A stretch of 64,000 nt of DNA, from positions 62,001-126,000 of the forward strand of contig NZ_JAHHIU010000009.1 in NCBI RefSeq assembly GCF_024539815.1. Direction: 5' to 3'. This stretch comes from Streptomyces hayashii (lineage in GTDB: Bacteria > Actinomycetota > Actinomycetes > Streptomycetales > Streptomycetaceae). Shown piece after piece: positions 10,950-19,396 of the stretch (position 1 is its first letter; each line of letters opens with the position of its first letter). The position numbers were made by a program, and so were the translations under genes. The notes below the pieces were generated by a model. It was not told the origin of the DNA, made no database searches, and saw nothing but the letters and a program-made list of their open reading frames with translations.

Positions 10950-11016
10950 CCCGGGGGCGGAGGCCCCCGGGGAACTGCTGGTCGTGACTGCTGGTCGTGA
11001 CCCCGGTAGGGGTCAC
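10950..11016 (-). terminator. Double hairpin after the xanthine dehydrogenase operon
   Basis: GTGACCCC-GGTA-GGGGTCAC (10997-11016) overlaps the stop codon of the molybdenum subunit. CCCGGGGGC-4-GCCCCCGGG (10950-10971) follows. Both are perfect stems with 4-base loops. Between them CTGCTGGTCGTGA is directly repeated. Together they probably end or attenuate the xdh transcript before the permease gene. Confidence 0.7.
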
Positions 11017-13442
11017 GTTCCGGTGAGGTGCTCCGGACGGACGGGTGTGCGGTCGAGCTCCAGCCCGGTCGCGTTCCGGATCGCCGCGAGGACGGCCGGG
11101 GTCGACGACAGGGTGGGGGCCTCGCCGATGCCACGGAGCCCGTAGGGGGCGTGGTCGTCGGCGAGTTCGAGCACGTCGACCGGGATGGTCGGCGTGTCGA
11201 GAATCGTGGGGATCAGGTAGTCCGTGAAGGAGGGGTTCCTGACCTTCGCCGTCTTCGGGTCGACGATGATCTCCTCCATGACCGCCACGCCCAGACCCTG
11301 GGTCGTGCCGCCCTGGATCTGACCGATGACGGAAAGCGGATTCAGCGCCTTTCCGACGTCCTGGGCGCAGGCCAGCTCGATGACCTTCACCAGTCCCAGT
11401 TCGGTGTCGACCTCGACGACCGCGCGGTGCGCGGCGAAGGAGTACTGGACATGGCCGTCGCCCTGACCGGTACGCAGATCGAAGGGCTCGGTCGGCCGGT
11501 GCCTCCACTGCGCCTCGACCTCGACGGCTTCGTCGCCGAGCACGTCGACGAGGTCGGCGAGCACCTCGCCGCCGTCGGTGACGACCTTGCCGCCCTCCAG
11601 GAGGAGCTCTGCGGTGGCCCAGGCGGGGTGGTGGGAGCCGAACCTGCGGCGGCCGATTTCCAGCACCTTCTCCCGCACCAGTTCGCAGGAGTTCTTGACG
11701 GCGCCCCCGGTGACGTACGTCTGCCGGGAGGCCGAGGTCGAGCCGGCGCTGCCCACCTCCGTGTTGGCCGGGTGGATGGTCACCTGCGCGACGCCCAGCT
11801 CGGTGCGGGCGATCTGCGCGTGGACGGTGACCCCGCCCTGGCCGACCTCCGCCATGGCCGTGTGGACGGTCGCGACGGGCTCGCCGGCGACGACCTCCAT
11901 GCGGACCTTGGCGGTCGAGTAGTCGTCGAACCCCTCGGAGAAGCCGACGTTCTTGATGCCGACCGCGTAACCGATTCCCCTCACGACGCCCTCGCCGTGC
12001 GTGGTGTTGGACAGGCCGCCGGGCAGTTGGCGTACGTCCGCGCCCTCGCTGCTCTCCCACTGGCGTTCGGGCGGCAGCGGCATCGCCTTGACCCGGCGCA
12101 GGAGTTCGGCGACCGGCGCCGGGGAGTCGACCCGCTGCCCGGTGGGCAGCAGGGCTCCCTGTTCCATCGCGTTGCGCTGTCGGAACTCCACGGGATCCAG
12201 GCCGAGTTCCTTCGCCACCTTGTCCATCTGCGCCTCGTAGGCGAAGCACGCCTGGACCGCGCCGAAACCGCGCATCGCGCCGCAGGGCGGGTTGTTGGTG
12301 TAGAGGGCGATGGCCTCGATGTCCACGTCGTCGACGACGTAGGGGCCGATGCCGAGCGAGGAGGCGTTGCCGACCACGGCGGGGGACGCGGAGGCGTACG
12401 CGCCGCCGTCGAGGACGATGCGGCACTTGACGTGGGTCAGCTTGCCGTCGCGGGTGGCGCCGTGCTCGTAGTACAGCTTGGCCGGGTGGCGGTGGACGTG
12501 CCCGAAGAATGATTCGAAACGGTTGTAAACGATTTTGACGGGTTTTCCGGTGCGCAGGGCGAGCACACAGGCGTGGATCTGCATCGACAGGTCCTCGCGG
12601 CCGCCGAACGCGCCGCCGACGCCGGCCAGCGTCATGCGCACCTTGCTCTCGGGCAGGCCGAGGACGGGGGCGATCTGGCGCAGGTCGGAGTGGAGCCACT
12701 GGGTGGCGATGTAGAGGTGGACGCCACCGTCCTCCTCGGGCACGGCGAGGCCGGACTCGGGGCCGAGGAACGCCTGGTCCTGCATGCCGAAGGTGTACTC
12801 GCCCCTGACGACGACGTCGGCCCGCCCGGCGGCCGCGCCCGCGTCGCCGCGCACGATCGGCTGGCGGTGGACGATGTTGGGGTGCGGGACGTGGCCGATG
12901 TGGTGGTCGTCGCGGTTCTCGTGGATGAGGATCGCGTCCGGGGCGGTCGCGGAGGCCTCGTCGGTGATGACGGGCAGTTCGCGGTACTCCACCTTGATCT
13001 TGGCGGCGGCTCGGCGGGCGGTCTCCGGGTGGTCGGCGGCGACGATCGCGACCGGCTCGCCGTGGTGGCGTACCTTGCCGTGCGCCAGAACGGGGGTGTC
13101 CTGGATCTCCAGACCGTAGTTCTTCACGTCGGTCGGCAGGTCGTCGTACGTCATGACGGCGTAGACGCCCGGGGTGGCCAGCGCCTCGGAGGTGTCGAGG
13201 GAGACGATCTCGGCGTGCGCGACCGTGGAGCGCAGGATCTGGCCCCAGAGCATGTCCTCGTGCCACAGGTCGGACGAGTACGCGAACTCGCCGGTGACCT
13301 TGAGGGTGCCGTCGGGGCGCAGGGTGGACTCGCCGACGCCGCCCTTGGTCCGGGAGCCCTGAGTGACCTTGACGGGGGTTCCGAGAGGGGCGCTGACGGT
13401 GGCGCCGTCCGTCCGGCCGGAGCCGAGAATGGGGGAAGGCAT
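11013..13442 (-). CDS. Xanthine dehydrogenase, molybdopterin-binding subunit
   Basis: Large catalytic subunit (809 aa) of a three-subunit xanthine dehydrogenase, which oxidises hypoxanthine and xanthine to urate in the cytoplasm. The N-terminal a/b hammerhead domain begins about residue 39 (TLRPDGTLKVTGEFAYSSDL). Cofactor-binding stretches include CGAMRGFGAVQ, AEVGQGGVTVHAQ and, near the C terminus, RGIGEAPTLSS, whose Glu matches the catalytic base of the family. The ATG at 13442 lies 2 bp after the stop of the iron-sulfur subunit, so translation is probably coupled. It is the last of three tightly packed genes (FAD, 2Fe-2S, Mo), the bacterial split arrangement. Family assignment is firm; purine rather than another aromatic aldehyde or N-heterocycle as substrate is supported by the permease and PucR neighbours. 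Confidence 0.93.
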   Translation of the reverse strand: MPSPILGSGRTDGATVSAPLGTPVKVTQGSRTKGGVGESTLRPDGTLKVTGEFAYSSDLWHEDMLWGQILRSTVAHAEIVSLDTSEALATPGVYAVMTYDDLPTDVKNYGLEIQDTPVLAHGKVRHHGEPVAIVAADHPETARRAAAKIKVEYRELPVITDEASATAPDAILIHENRDDHHIGHVPHPNIVHRQPIVRGDAGAAAGRADVVVRGEYTFGMQDQAFLGPESGLAVPEEDGGVHLYIATQWLHSDLRQIAPVLGLPESKVRMTLAGVGGAFGGREDLSMQIHACVLALRTGKPVKIVYNRFESFFGHVHRHPAKLYYEHGATRDGKLTHVKCRIVLDGGAYASASPAVVGNASSLGIGPYVVDDVDIEAIALYTNNPPCGAMRGFGAVQACFAYEAQMDKVAKELGLDPVEFRQRNAMEQGALLPTGQRVDSPAPVAELLRRVKAMPLPPERQWESSEGADVRQLPGGLSNTTHGEGVVRGIGYAVGIKNVGFSEGFDDYSTAKVRMEVVAGEPVATVHTAMAEVGQGGVTVHAQIARTELGVAQVTIHPANTEVGSAGSTSASRQTYVTGGAVKNSCELVREKVLEIGRRRFGSHHPAWATAELLLEGGKVVTDGGEVLADLVDVLGDEAVEVEAQWRHRPTEPFDLRTGQGDGHVQYSFAAHRAVVEVDTELGLVKVIELACAQDVGKALNPLSVIGQIQGGTTQGLGVAVMEEIIVDPKTAKVRNPSFTDYLIPTILDTPTIPVDVLELADDHAPYGLRGIGEAPTLSSTPAVLAAIRNATGLELDRTPVRPEHLTGT

Positions 13443-13444
13443 CG

Positions 13445-14050
13445 TCAGACCGCCTCTCCCTGCCGGGCGGCCGCCAGGCGTACCGCGTCCATGATTTTTT
13501 CGTAACCGGTACAGCGGCAGAGGTTGCCCGAGAGCGCCTCGCGGATGTCCGCGTCGGTCGGGTTCGGGTTGTGTTCGAGCATCTCGTCGGCGGCGACCAG
13601 GAGGCCAGGGGTGCAGAAACCGCACTGGACGGCGCCGGCGTCGATGAAGGCCTGCTGGATCGGGGCGAGTTCGCCGCCCTCGCCGGCCTGGGAGTCGGAG
13701 CCCTTGGCCTGCCATGCCCGGGCCTCGTCGAGGGAGGTCCCCGGGGCGGCGGCCCGGCCGTTGCAGGAAGCGGTCTCGCAACGGTCGCGCTCGGCGCGTT
13801 GCCGGGCGTGGTCGGCGAGTCCTTCGACGGTGACGACGTCACGGCCCTCGACCTGGCCGGCGGCGACCAGACACGAGCACACCGGGACGCCGTCCAGCCG
13901 GACGGTGCACGAGCCGCACTCGCCCTGCTCGCAGGCGTTCTTCGATCCGGGGAGTCCGAGCCGTTCGCGCAGCACGTACAGCAGGCTCTCGCCCTCCCAC
14001 ACGTCGTCGGCTTCCTGCGGGCGTCCGTTGACGGTGAAGTTGACGCGCAT
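13445..14050 (-). CDS. Xanthine dehydrogenase, [2Fe-2S] subunit
   Basis: A 201-residue electron-transfer subunit that carries electrons from the molybdenum centre to FAD. The plant-ferredoxin-like cluster is held by C40, C45, C48 and C60 (ACEQGECGSC and CSC). The second cluster in the helical domain is held by the VQCGFCTPG and LCRCTGY motifs. Family members are usually about 160 residues. The excess is an insert of about 45 residues (roughly 82-128) between the two cluster domains, rich in Arg, Ala and Gly and with two extra cysteines (RCETASC). Its TGATG overlap with the FAD-subunit gene, and the 2-bp gap to the molybdenum-subunit gene, indicate one operon. Confidence 0.93.
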   Translation of the reverse strand: MRVNFTVNGRPQEADDVWEGESLLYVLRERLGLPGSKNACEQGECGSCTVRLDGVPVCSCLVAAGQVEGRDVVTVEGLADHARQRAERDRCETASCNGRAAAPGTSLDEARAWQAKGSDSQAGEGGELAPIQQAFIDAGAVQCGFCTPGLLVAADEMLEHNPNPTDADIREALSGNLCRCTGYEKIMDAVRLAAARQGEAV

Positions 14051-14940
14051 CACGCGGCTCCCTTCGAGGCGCGGCGGGCGCCGCGGTACGACTCCCAGGT
14101 CCAGGTGAGGGTCCGGCGGGCCATGACGCCGACCGCGTGGCGGCGGTAGCTCGCAGTCCCCCGGACGTCGTCGATCGGGTTGCAGGCGGCGGCGCACAGG
14201 TCGGCGAACTGCTTGGCGACCGAGGGGGCGATGATTTTTCCGTTGTCCCAGAAACCGCCTTCTTCCAGTGCCGCGTCGAGGAACTCCTCGGCGGTCCTGG
14301 CCCGGACGGGGGTCGGGGCGGCGGAGCCGATCCCCGTGCGCACGGTCCGGGTCTCGGGGTGCAGGGCGAGACCGAAGGCGCAGACGGCGATGACCATGGC
14401 GTTGCGGGTGCCGACCTTGGAGTACTGCTGGGGGCCGTCGGCCTTCTTCACGTGGACGGCGCGGATCAGCTCGTCGGGGGCGAGCGCGTTGCGTTTCACG
14501 CCGGTGTAGAACGCGTCGATCGGGATCCTGCGCGAACCGCGGACCGATTCGGCCTCGACCTCGGCGCCGGCGGCGAGCAGGGCGGGGTGGGCGTCACCCG
14601 CCGGGGAGGCGGTGCCGAGGTTGCCGCCGACGCCGCCGCGGTTGCGGATCTGCGGGGAGGCCACGGTGTGCGAGGCGAGGGCGAGGCCCGGCAGCTCGGC
14701 GCGCAGGTTCTCCATGATCCTGGAGTACGGGACGGAGGCGCCGAGCCGCACGCTGTCCTCGCCGACCTCCCACTCGTAGAGGTCGCCGACGCGGTTGAGG
14801 TCGAGCAGGTACTCGGGCCTGCGGTGGTCGAAGTTGATCTCGACCATCACGTCGGTGCCACCCGCAATCGGCACAGCGGTGGGGTGCTCTGCCTTCGCGG
14901 CGAGCGCCTCCTCCCAGCTGGCGGGGCGAAGGAAGTCCAT
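14050..14940 (-). CDS. Xanthine dehydrogenase, FAD-binding subunit
   Basis: A 296-residue FAD subunit that passes electrons to NAD+. It opens MDFLRPASWEEALAAK, and the flavin-binding loop PIAGGTDVMVEINF (about 24-37) and the segment IRNRGGVGGNLGTASPAGD (about 112-130) are typical of molybdopterin dehydrogenase FAD domains. The CO dehydrogenase flavoprotein C-terminal domain fills about 180-285. This is the first gene of the operon. The 386-bp gap upstream, shared with the divergent PucR-type gene, must hold the promoter. The stop overlaps the start of the 2Fe-2S gene by one base. Confidence 0.93.
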   Translation of the reverse strand: MDFLRPASWEEALAAKAEHPTAVPIAGGTDVMVEINFDHRRPEYLLDLNRVGDLYEWEVGEDSVRLGASVPYSRIMENLRAELPGLALASHTVASPQIRNRGGVGGNLGTASPAGDAHPALLAAGAEVEAESVRGSRRIPIDAFYTGVKRNALAPDELIRAVHVKKADGPQQYSKVGTRNAMVIAVCAFGLALHPETRTVRTGIGSAAPTPVRARTAEEFLDAALEEGGFWDNGKIIAPSVAKQFADLCAAACNPIDDVRGTASYRRHAVGVMARRTLTWTWESYRGARRASKGAA

Positions 14941-15326
14941 GACCGGCTCTCTTCTTCGTCTCGTGAGTCTCGTGAGATGTCTCTATCGAGCCAGAATCGG
15001 GTGCGGCGGGCCCGGCTCGTTCATGTGCTGTTCACGTGGAGTGAGGCCAGTACACAGCGGCTTGCTCCGACCGGGTCAGTCACGGAAACCATGAAGGAGT
15101 TGGCTGGTCCGTTCGGGCATCTTGTAGATTCGTATGAACGGAGGTTCTCGGTAACCTCCTCGTTTTCCTGCAGAAACGCGGGAAACAGCCTGGCAGCCGA
15201 AGAATGCGGTTTCTGGCGTTCTCCCGCAGCCGCCCGGACTCCTGGGCGGGACCGGCGGCGGGCCCTTTCCCGACACATCCTTCAAGATTCATCGTAGATT
15301 TCGAGACAAGAAACGGCGGCGACGAG
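14941..15326. promoter_or_regulatory. Divergent promoter region of xdh operon and PucR-type gene, with a perfect dyad
   Basis: No gene. The clearest signal is GGAGGTTCTCGGTAACCTCC at 15140-15159, two exact 7-bp arms around 6 bp. It lies about 200 bp from the xdh start and 170 bp from the regulator start, and is a good candidate binding site for the PucR-type protein. Confidence 0.5.
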
Positions 15327-17126
15327 ATGCGGCTGCGCGCACTTTTGGACACCGATGCGCTGGGCCTCGGGCTCCTCGGCGGCGAGGACGAGCTGGACCG
15401 CACGGTGCGCGGGGTCATGACCACCGACCTGCGGGACCCCAGCCGCTACCTCTCCGGGGGCGAGCTGGTGCTGACGGGCCTGGCCTGGCGGCGGGACGCG
15501 GCGGACTCCGAGCCGTTCGTGCGGATCCTGGTGCAGGCCGGGGTGGCCGCGCTCGCAGCCGGCGAGGCGGAACTGGGCGACGTCCCGCAGGACCTGGTCG
15601 CGGCCTGCGCCCGGCACCGTCTGCCGCTGTTCGCGGTGCACGAGTCGGTGGCCTTCGCCACGATCACCGAGCACGTCGTGCGGCAGGTCTCGGGCGAGCG
15701 CGCCGGAGATCTCGCCGCCGTGGTCGACCGGCACCGCCGGATGATGACCTCGGGCCCGGCCGGCGGCGGCCCGGACGTCGTCCTGGACCTGCTCGGCTCC
15801 GACCTGGACCTGCGCGCCTGGGTCCTGTCCCCCACCGGCCGGCTCATCGCGGGCCCGAAGACGGCGGGGCCGGGCCTGCCCGGCGACGTCTGCGCCAAGC
15901 TCGCGGCGGAGCAACTGGCCGCGGTCCGCACCGGCCGGCGTGGTCCGCACCGGGTGATCGTGGGCCAGACGACGTTCTCCCTGTTCCCGATCCGCAGCGG
16001 CGGCCGCACGCCGCCGAACCCCCCGGTCTCCCCGGTCCTCCCGGCCTCCCCGATCCCCTCGTCCCTCCAGGCGTCGCGGACCGGACACGATCCGGCGGGC
16101 GCACCGGGAGTGCCGGGCGCGCCCGGGGTGCCGGGAGTGCCGGGGGCACGGGATGTGCGCGAGAGCGTCCTGTCGGACTGGCTGCTGGCCGTCGAGGCGG
16201 ACGCCGGCGACTGGGCGGACGAGCGCCTCGACCTGCTTCAGGGCGTCACCCAGCTCATCGCGGTCGAACGGGACCGCCGGGACGCGGCGCGCACGGTGCG
16301 CCGCCGGCTCGCGCAGGAGGTGCTGGAGCTGGTCCAGACGGGTGCGGCTCCGGCGGAGATCGCGGCCCGCCTGCGGGTCGCCGCTCCGGTGCTGCTGCCG
16401 GGCCTGGGAGCCGCCCCGCACTGGCAGGTGGTGGTGGCCCGTGTCGAGTGGGAGAACGGCGGCCTGGAGGCGGGCCCGGTCGCCCAGTCGCTGCTGGAGG
16501 AGATCCTGGTCGACCCCCTGGCCACCGGCCCCGAGCCGTCCGATCGCATCGCCGTCGCCCACACGGGCGACGAGGCCATCGCCCTCGTCCCGCTGCCGGC
16601 GATGTCCGGCGAGCACGACGGCGCCGAGACCGGCGTTCTCGCCGACGCGCTGCTGGCCGCCGTACGGGAGCCGCTGTCGGCGGGTCTCGACGGCGACGGC
16701 CGGCTCACTCTCGGCGTCAGCGCGGCCGTGCACTCCGCGGAGGGGCTGCGGGGAGCGCTGGAGGAGGCACGACACGCCCGCCGCGTGGCCGCGGCCCGTC
16801 CCGGCCGGGTCTGCGCGGCGGGGCACCAGGAGCTGGCCTCGCACGTCCTGCTGCTCCCGTTCGTCCCCGACGACGTGCGCCGGGCGTTCACCGCCCGCCT
16901 CCTGGACCCGCTGCGCGACTACGACCGACGCCACCGCGCCGAGCTGATCCCGACCCTGGAGGCGTTCCTCGACTGCGACGGCTCGTGGACCCGGTGCGCC
17001 TCCCGTCTGCACCTGCACGTCAACACGCTGCGCTACCGGGTCGGGCGGATCGAGCAGTTGACGAGTCGTGACCTGTCACGGCTGGAGGACAAGTTGGACT
17101 TCTTCCTGGCCCTGCGCATGAGCTGA
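15327..17126 (+). CDS. PucR-family purine-catabolism regulator
   Basis: Transcriptional regulator of 599 residues, expected to control the divergent xanthine dehydrogenase operon. The N-terminal PucR ligand-sensing domain spans about 1-125 (MRLRALLDTDALGLGLLGG, VRGVMTTDLRDPSRYLSGGELVLTG is its core). The C-terminal HTH_30 domain (about 545-599) contains LEAFLDCDGSWTRCASRLHLHVNTLRYRVGRIEQL. A proline- and glycine-rich linker near residues 230-275 includes a collagen-like stretch, GAPGVPGAPGVPGVPG, which is unusual for this family. The ATG at 15327 places the PucR domain right at the N terminus; the frame stays open 123 bp upstream. Purine or allantoin as effector is inferred from the neighbours. 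Confidence 0.9.
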   Translation: MRLRALLDTDALGLGLLGGEDELDRTVRGVMTTDLRDPSRYLSGGELVLTGLAWRRDAADSEPFVRILVQAGVAALAAGEAELGDVPQDLVAACARHRLPLFAVHESVAFATITEHVVRQVSGERAGDLAAVVDRHRRMMTSGPAGGGPDVVLDLLGSDLDLRAWVLSPTGRLIAGPKTAGPGLPGDVCAKLAAEQLAAVRTGRRGPHRVIVGQTTFSLFPIRSGGRTPPNPPVSPVLPASPIPSSLQASRTGHDPAGAPGVPGAPGVPGVPGARDVRESVLSDWLLAVEADAGDWADERLDLLQGVTQLIAVERDRRDAARTVRRRLAQEVLELVQTGAAPAEIAARLRVAAPVLLPGLGAAPHWQVVVARVEWENGGLEAGPVAQSLLEEILVDPLATGPEPSDRIAVAHTGDEAIALVPLPAMSGEHDGAETGVLADALLAAVREPLSAGLDGDGRLTLGVSAAVHSAEGLRGALEEARHARRVAAARPGRVCAAGHQELASHVLLLPFVPDDVRRAFTARLLDPLRDYDRRHRAELIPTLEAFLDCDGSWTRCASRLHLHVNTLRYRVGRIEQLTSRDLSRLEDKLDFFLALRMS

Positions 17127-17298
17127 CGACAACCGGACACCGGTTACCCCTCGTTGCCGACCGCCCGCGAGCACCCGGAGGGACGCGGAGTCCCACGACT
17201 TTGTGAAATCCTTCACCCGCCCCCTTGGCCCGGTGCCGCGATCCGTGCTGAGATGCGGCCACCACTCAAAGCTCGACGGCGCGCTCGGGGAGGGCAAC

Positions 17299-18084
17299 GT
17301 GGCGCACTCCGCCATGTCTGGTACCGGAACGACCTCAGCTGACGATCCCCTCCAGACCGCGGTATGGCGGCTGCGCTCGCGCGCCTGCTGGGCCGATGCG
17401 GCGGCCCTGATCCCACCCGACACGGCCGCAGGCGCGATCCAACGGGCCGCGCTGCTGGTGGAGCGGTGCCTGTACACCGAGCAGGGCTGGCAGGACGCCG
17501 AGGACGCGCTGCGCACGGCCGAGGCGCTGGCTCACGACGACCAGGAGCGCGGCGCGGCCGCTTGTGAACGCGGGCACCTTGCCTACGCGGCCACGCTGCA
17601 CGGCGTGCGCGACCGGGTGGACGAGGCGCGCGCCGCACTGGGACGGGCGGCGGCGCTCATCCCGCCGGACGCGACGGGACGGGCGCTGCTGGACTTCCGC
17701 CGGGGCCTGCTCGCCGAGAACATCTCGCGTTCCCCGCAGGCCGCGAGGGCCGCGTACCGGCGCGCGCACACGGCGGCCGCCGCGCACTCGGACTCCCTGC
17801 TGCTGTCCTTCACCTGGCGTCACCTCGCCGGACTCGCCCTGCGCGACGGCGAGGTGGCCGAGGCACGGCACGGCTTCGCCGAATCCCTGCGCATCCAGGA
17901 GGAATTGGGCTACCTGGTGGGCACCGCTCCGGCGCTCGCCTCCCTGGCCGACGCGGAGGTCGAACCGGAGGCCTCGCGGCTGCGGGAGGAGGCACGACGG
18001 CTGTTCCGGCTGCTGGGCGGCGTACCGACCTGGCTGGCACGGCAGTTGGCCCCTCCGGCGACCCCCAGCCCGTCAGGCGTGTGA
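17299..18084 (+). CDS. Helical TPR-like protein of unknown function
   Basis: A 261-residue protein that is almost entirely alpha-helical, with a tetratricopeptide-like rhythm of Ala-rich helices (ACWADAAALI, GWQDAEDALRTAEALAHD, RDRVDEARAALGRAAALI, RSPQAARAAYRRAHTAA, GEVAEARHGFAESLRIQEELG). No signal peptide or membrane segment. It looks like an actinobacterial soluble scaffold or regulator partner. The GTG at 17299, with GGGGAGGG about 8 bases before it, is preferred over an in-frame ATG at 17203. It may be cotranscribed with the PucR-type gene 170 bp upstream, but nothing indicates a shared role. Confidence 0.75.
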   Translation: MAHSAMSGTGTTSADDPLQTAVWRLRSRACWADAAALIPPDTAAGAIQRAALLVERCLYTEQGWQDAEDALRTAEALAHDDQERGAAACERGHLAYAATLHGVRDRVDEARAALGRAAALIPPDATGRALLDFRRGLLAENISRSPQAARAAYRRAHTAAAAHSDSLLLSFTWRHLAGLALRDGEVAEARHGFAESLRIQEELGYLVGTAPALASLADAEVEPEASRLREEARRLFRLLGGVPTWLARQLAPPATPSPSGV

Positions 18085-18104
18085 TCCGGCGACGCTGGGG
18101 CGGT

Positions 18105-18178
18105 GCGGGCGTTCAACCGCGCCGTGAGGCCGGACGTTCAACCGCGTCGGGAGGCCGGACGTTCAACCGCGTCGGGAG
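18105..18178. repeat. 25-bp tandem repeat, three units
   Basis: Two identical 25-bp units (18129-18153 and 18154-18178, core GGACGTTCAACCGCGTCGGG) preceded by a diverged 24-bp unit (18105-18128). They fill the space between two convergent genes, ending 9 bp before the GntR stop codon. Confidence 0.95.
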
Positions 18179-18187
18179 GAACGGACG

Positions 18188-19186
18188 TCAGCCGCTCGAT
18201 CCGGCGAAGTGTTCCCGGGCCAGTGTCTGCACGACGTCCAACTCGCCCGCCGTCAGCGCCGCCAGCAGGGCCATGTGCTCGGCAGCGTCGGCGACGAGGT
18301 CTGCCCGCCCGCGTCGTGCCGGTCCGCCGGCCAACGGCCACTGCGACCGCCTGTGCAGATCGTCGGCGATCGCGACCAGCTGCTCGTTGCCGGAGAGGGC
18401 GAGCAGCGCCCGGTGGAAGATCCGGTCGGCCTCCGCGTACGTGGCACGGCATCCCGAGGCCGCCGCGCGGACGCTCGCCTCGGCGAGGGGCCGCAGCTCC
18501 GTCCACCGCTCGCCGGGCACCGTACGGGCGAGCCGCAGCATCACGGGCACTTCGATCAGTGCGCGTACCTCGGCGAGCTCGGCCAGCTCGCGCGCGCCCC
18601 GCACGATCACCCGGAACCCCCGGTTGGGGACGACCTCGACGGCGCCTTCCTGCGCGAGCTGCTGCATCGCCTCACGGACGGGCGTAGCCGAGACGCCGAA
18701 GCGCTCGCCGAGGACCGGGGCGGAGTACACCTCACCGGGGAGAAGTTCGCCGGTGACGAGCGCGGTGCGCAGGGCGTCGAGAATCTGACCGCGCACCGAA
18801 GCCCGCTGGATCACGGGGCGGGGAGGCGCCGAAGCCGATTCCGCCCGAGCGAAGCCGAGAGCGGGGGCAGGGGTCTCACTGTGCGTGTGCTCACCGCGCG
18901 CGGCGTCGGCCGGCCCGCATCGTTCCCTGTCAGCGCCTTCGTCGAACCCGTCGTACCCGTCGCGTCCGCTGTACCCGCCGTATTCGACGGACCGGGAGCC
19001 CGAGCCGGAGCCGGCCCGGGAGCCCGAGCCCGAGCCGGAAGCAGAGCCGGAGCCGGAGCGCGACTGTGCCGGCACCCGGCCACATCCGCCGTCGGCCCCG
19101 GACGCAGCCGGGATCTCCGTACCGATGGAGCCCTGCGCGCTCGACTCCACGGGGCCTCCTCCGGCCTTGTCGGTACTTGGGGTCAT
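18188..19186 (-). CDS. GntR-family regulator, FadR/FCD subfamily, with disordered N-terminal extension
   Basis: DNA-binding regulator of 332 residues. The winged helix-turn-helix is at about 125-190 (QILDALRTALVTGELLPGE, LGERFGVSATPVREAMQQLAQEG, VEVVPNRGFRV), followed by the helical FCD ligand-binding domain (about 195-325) with the metal-ligand pattern DRIFHRALLALSGN and a late His in AAEHMALL. FadR-type regulators usually start just before the HTH; here the first 120 residues are Gly/Ser-rich and repetitive (SGSGSASGSGSGSRAGSG) and may be a disordered tail. A start nearer the HTH is possible, but I see no better one. Ligands of the class are organic acids, sugars acids or lipids; this one is unknown. 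Its divergent partner is a decayed gene. Confidence 0.85.
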   Translation of the reverse strand: MTPSTDKAGGGPVESSAQGSIGTEIPAASGADGGCGRVPAQSRSGSGSASGSGSGSRAGSGSGSRSVEYGGYSGRDGYDGFDEGADRERCGPADAARGEHTHSETPAPALGFARAESASAPPRPVIQRASVRGQILDALRTALVTGELLPGEVYSAPVLGERFGVSATPVREAMQQLAQEGAVEVVPNRGFRVIVRGARELAELAEVRALIEVPVMLRLARTVPGERWTELRPLAEASVRAAASGCRATYAEADRIFHRALLALSGNEQLVAIADDLHRRSQWPLAGGPARRGRADLVADAAEHMALLAALTAGELDVVQTLAREHFAGSSG

Positions 19187-19304
19187 TACGACGGGTTGTT
19201 ACTCGTCCGTCAAGCACCTTAGGCGCACCCGCCGCTTTGGAGGTAATGGGGGCTCTTCCCTCGGCCGGGAGCGAGGGCGGCCCGGCAACTCCAGGGAGGA
19301 GTGG

Positions 19305-19323
19305 GTAGGTAACGCTTACCTGC
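19305..19323. promoter_or_regulatory. Iron box (DmdR/IdeR-type operator)
   Basis: GTAGGTAACGCTTACCTGC matches the actinobacterial iron-box consensus TTAGGTTAGGCTAACCTAA at 13 of 19 positions, with a perfect AGGTAA-3-TTACCT core. It lies 74 bp before the start of the ferric-reductase pseudogene, the expected place for iron repression. Confidence 0.65.
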
Positions 19324-19396
19324 CTGTAAACGCTCTCGAAACGCCGGTAACGACAGCCCCCAGCCCGTCGGCCACAGCCCGTCGGCCACAGCCCTT

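Noticed and set aside
9388..13842. A 1484-codon minus-strand open frame across the permease and xdh genes
   Set aside because: Only its last third is the real permease; the rest is an arginine/proline-rich shadow of the xdh genes in another frame.
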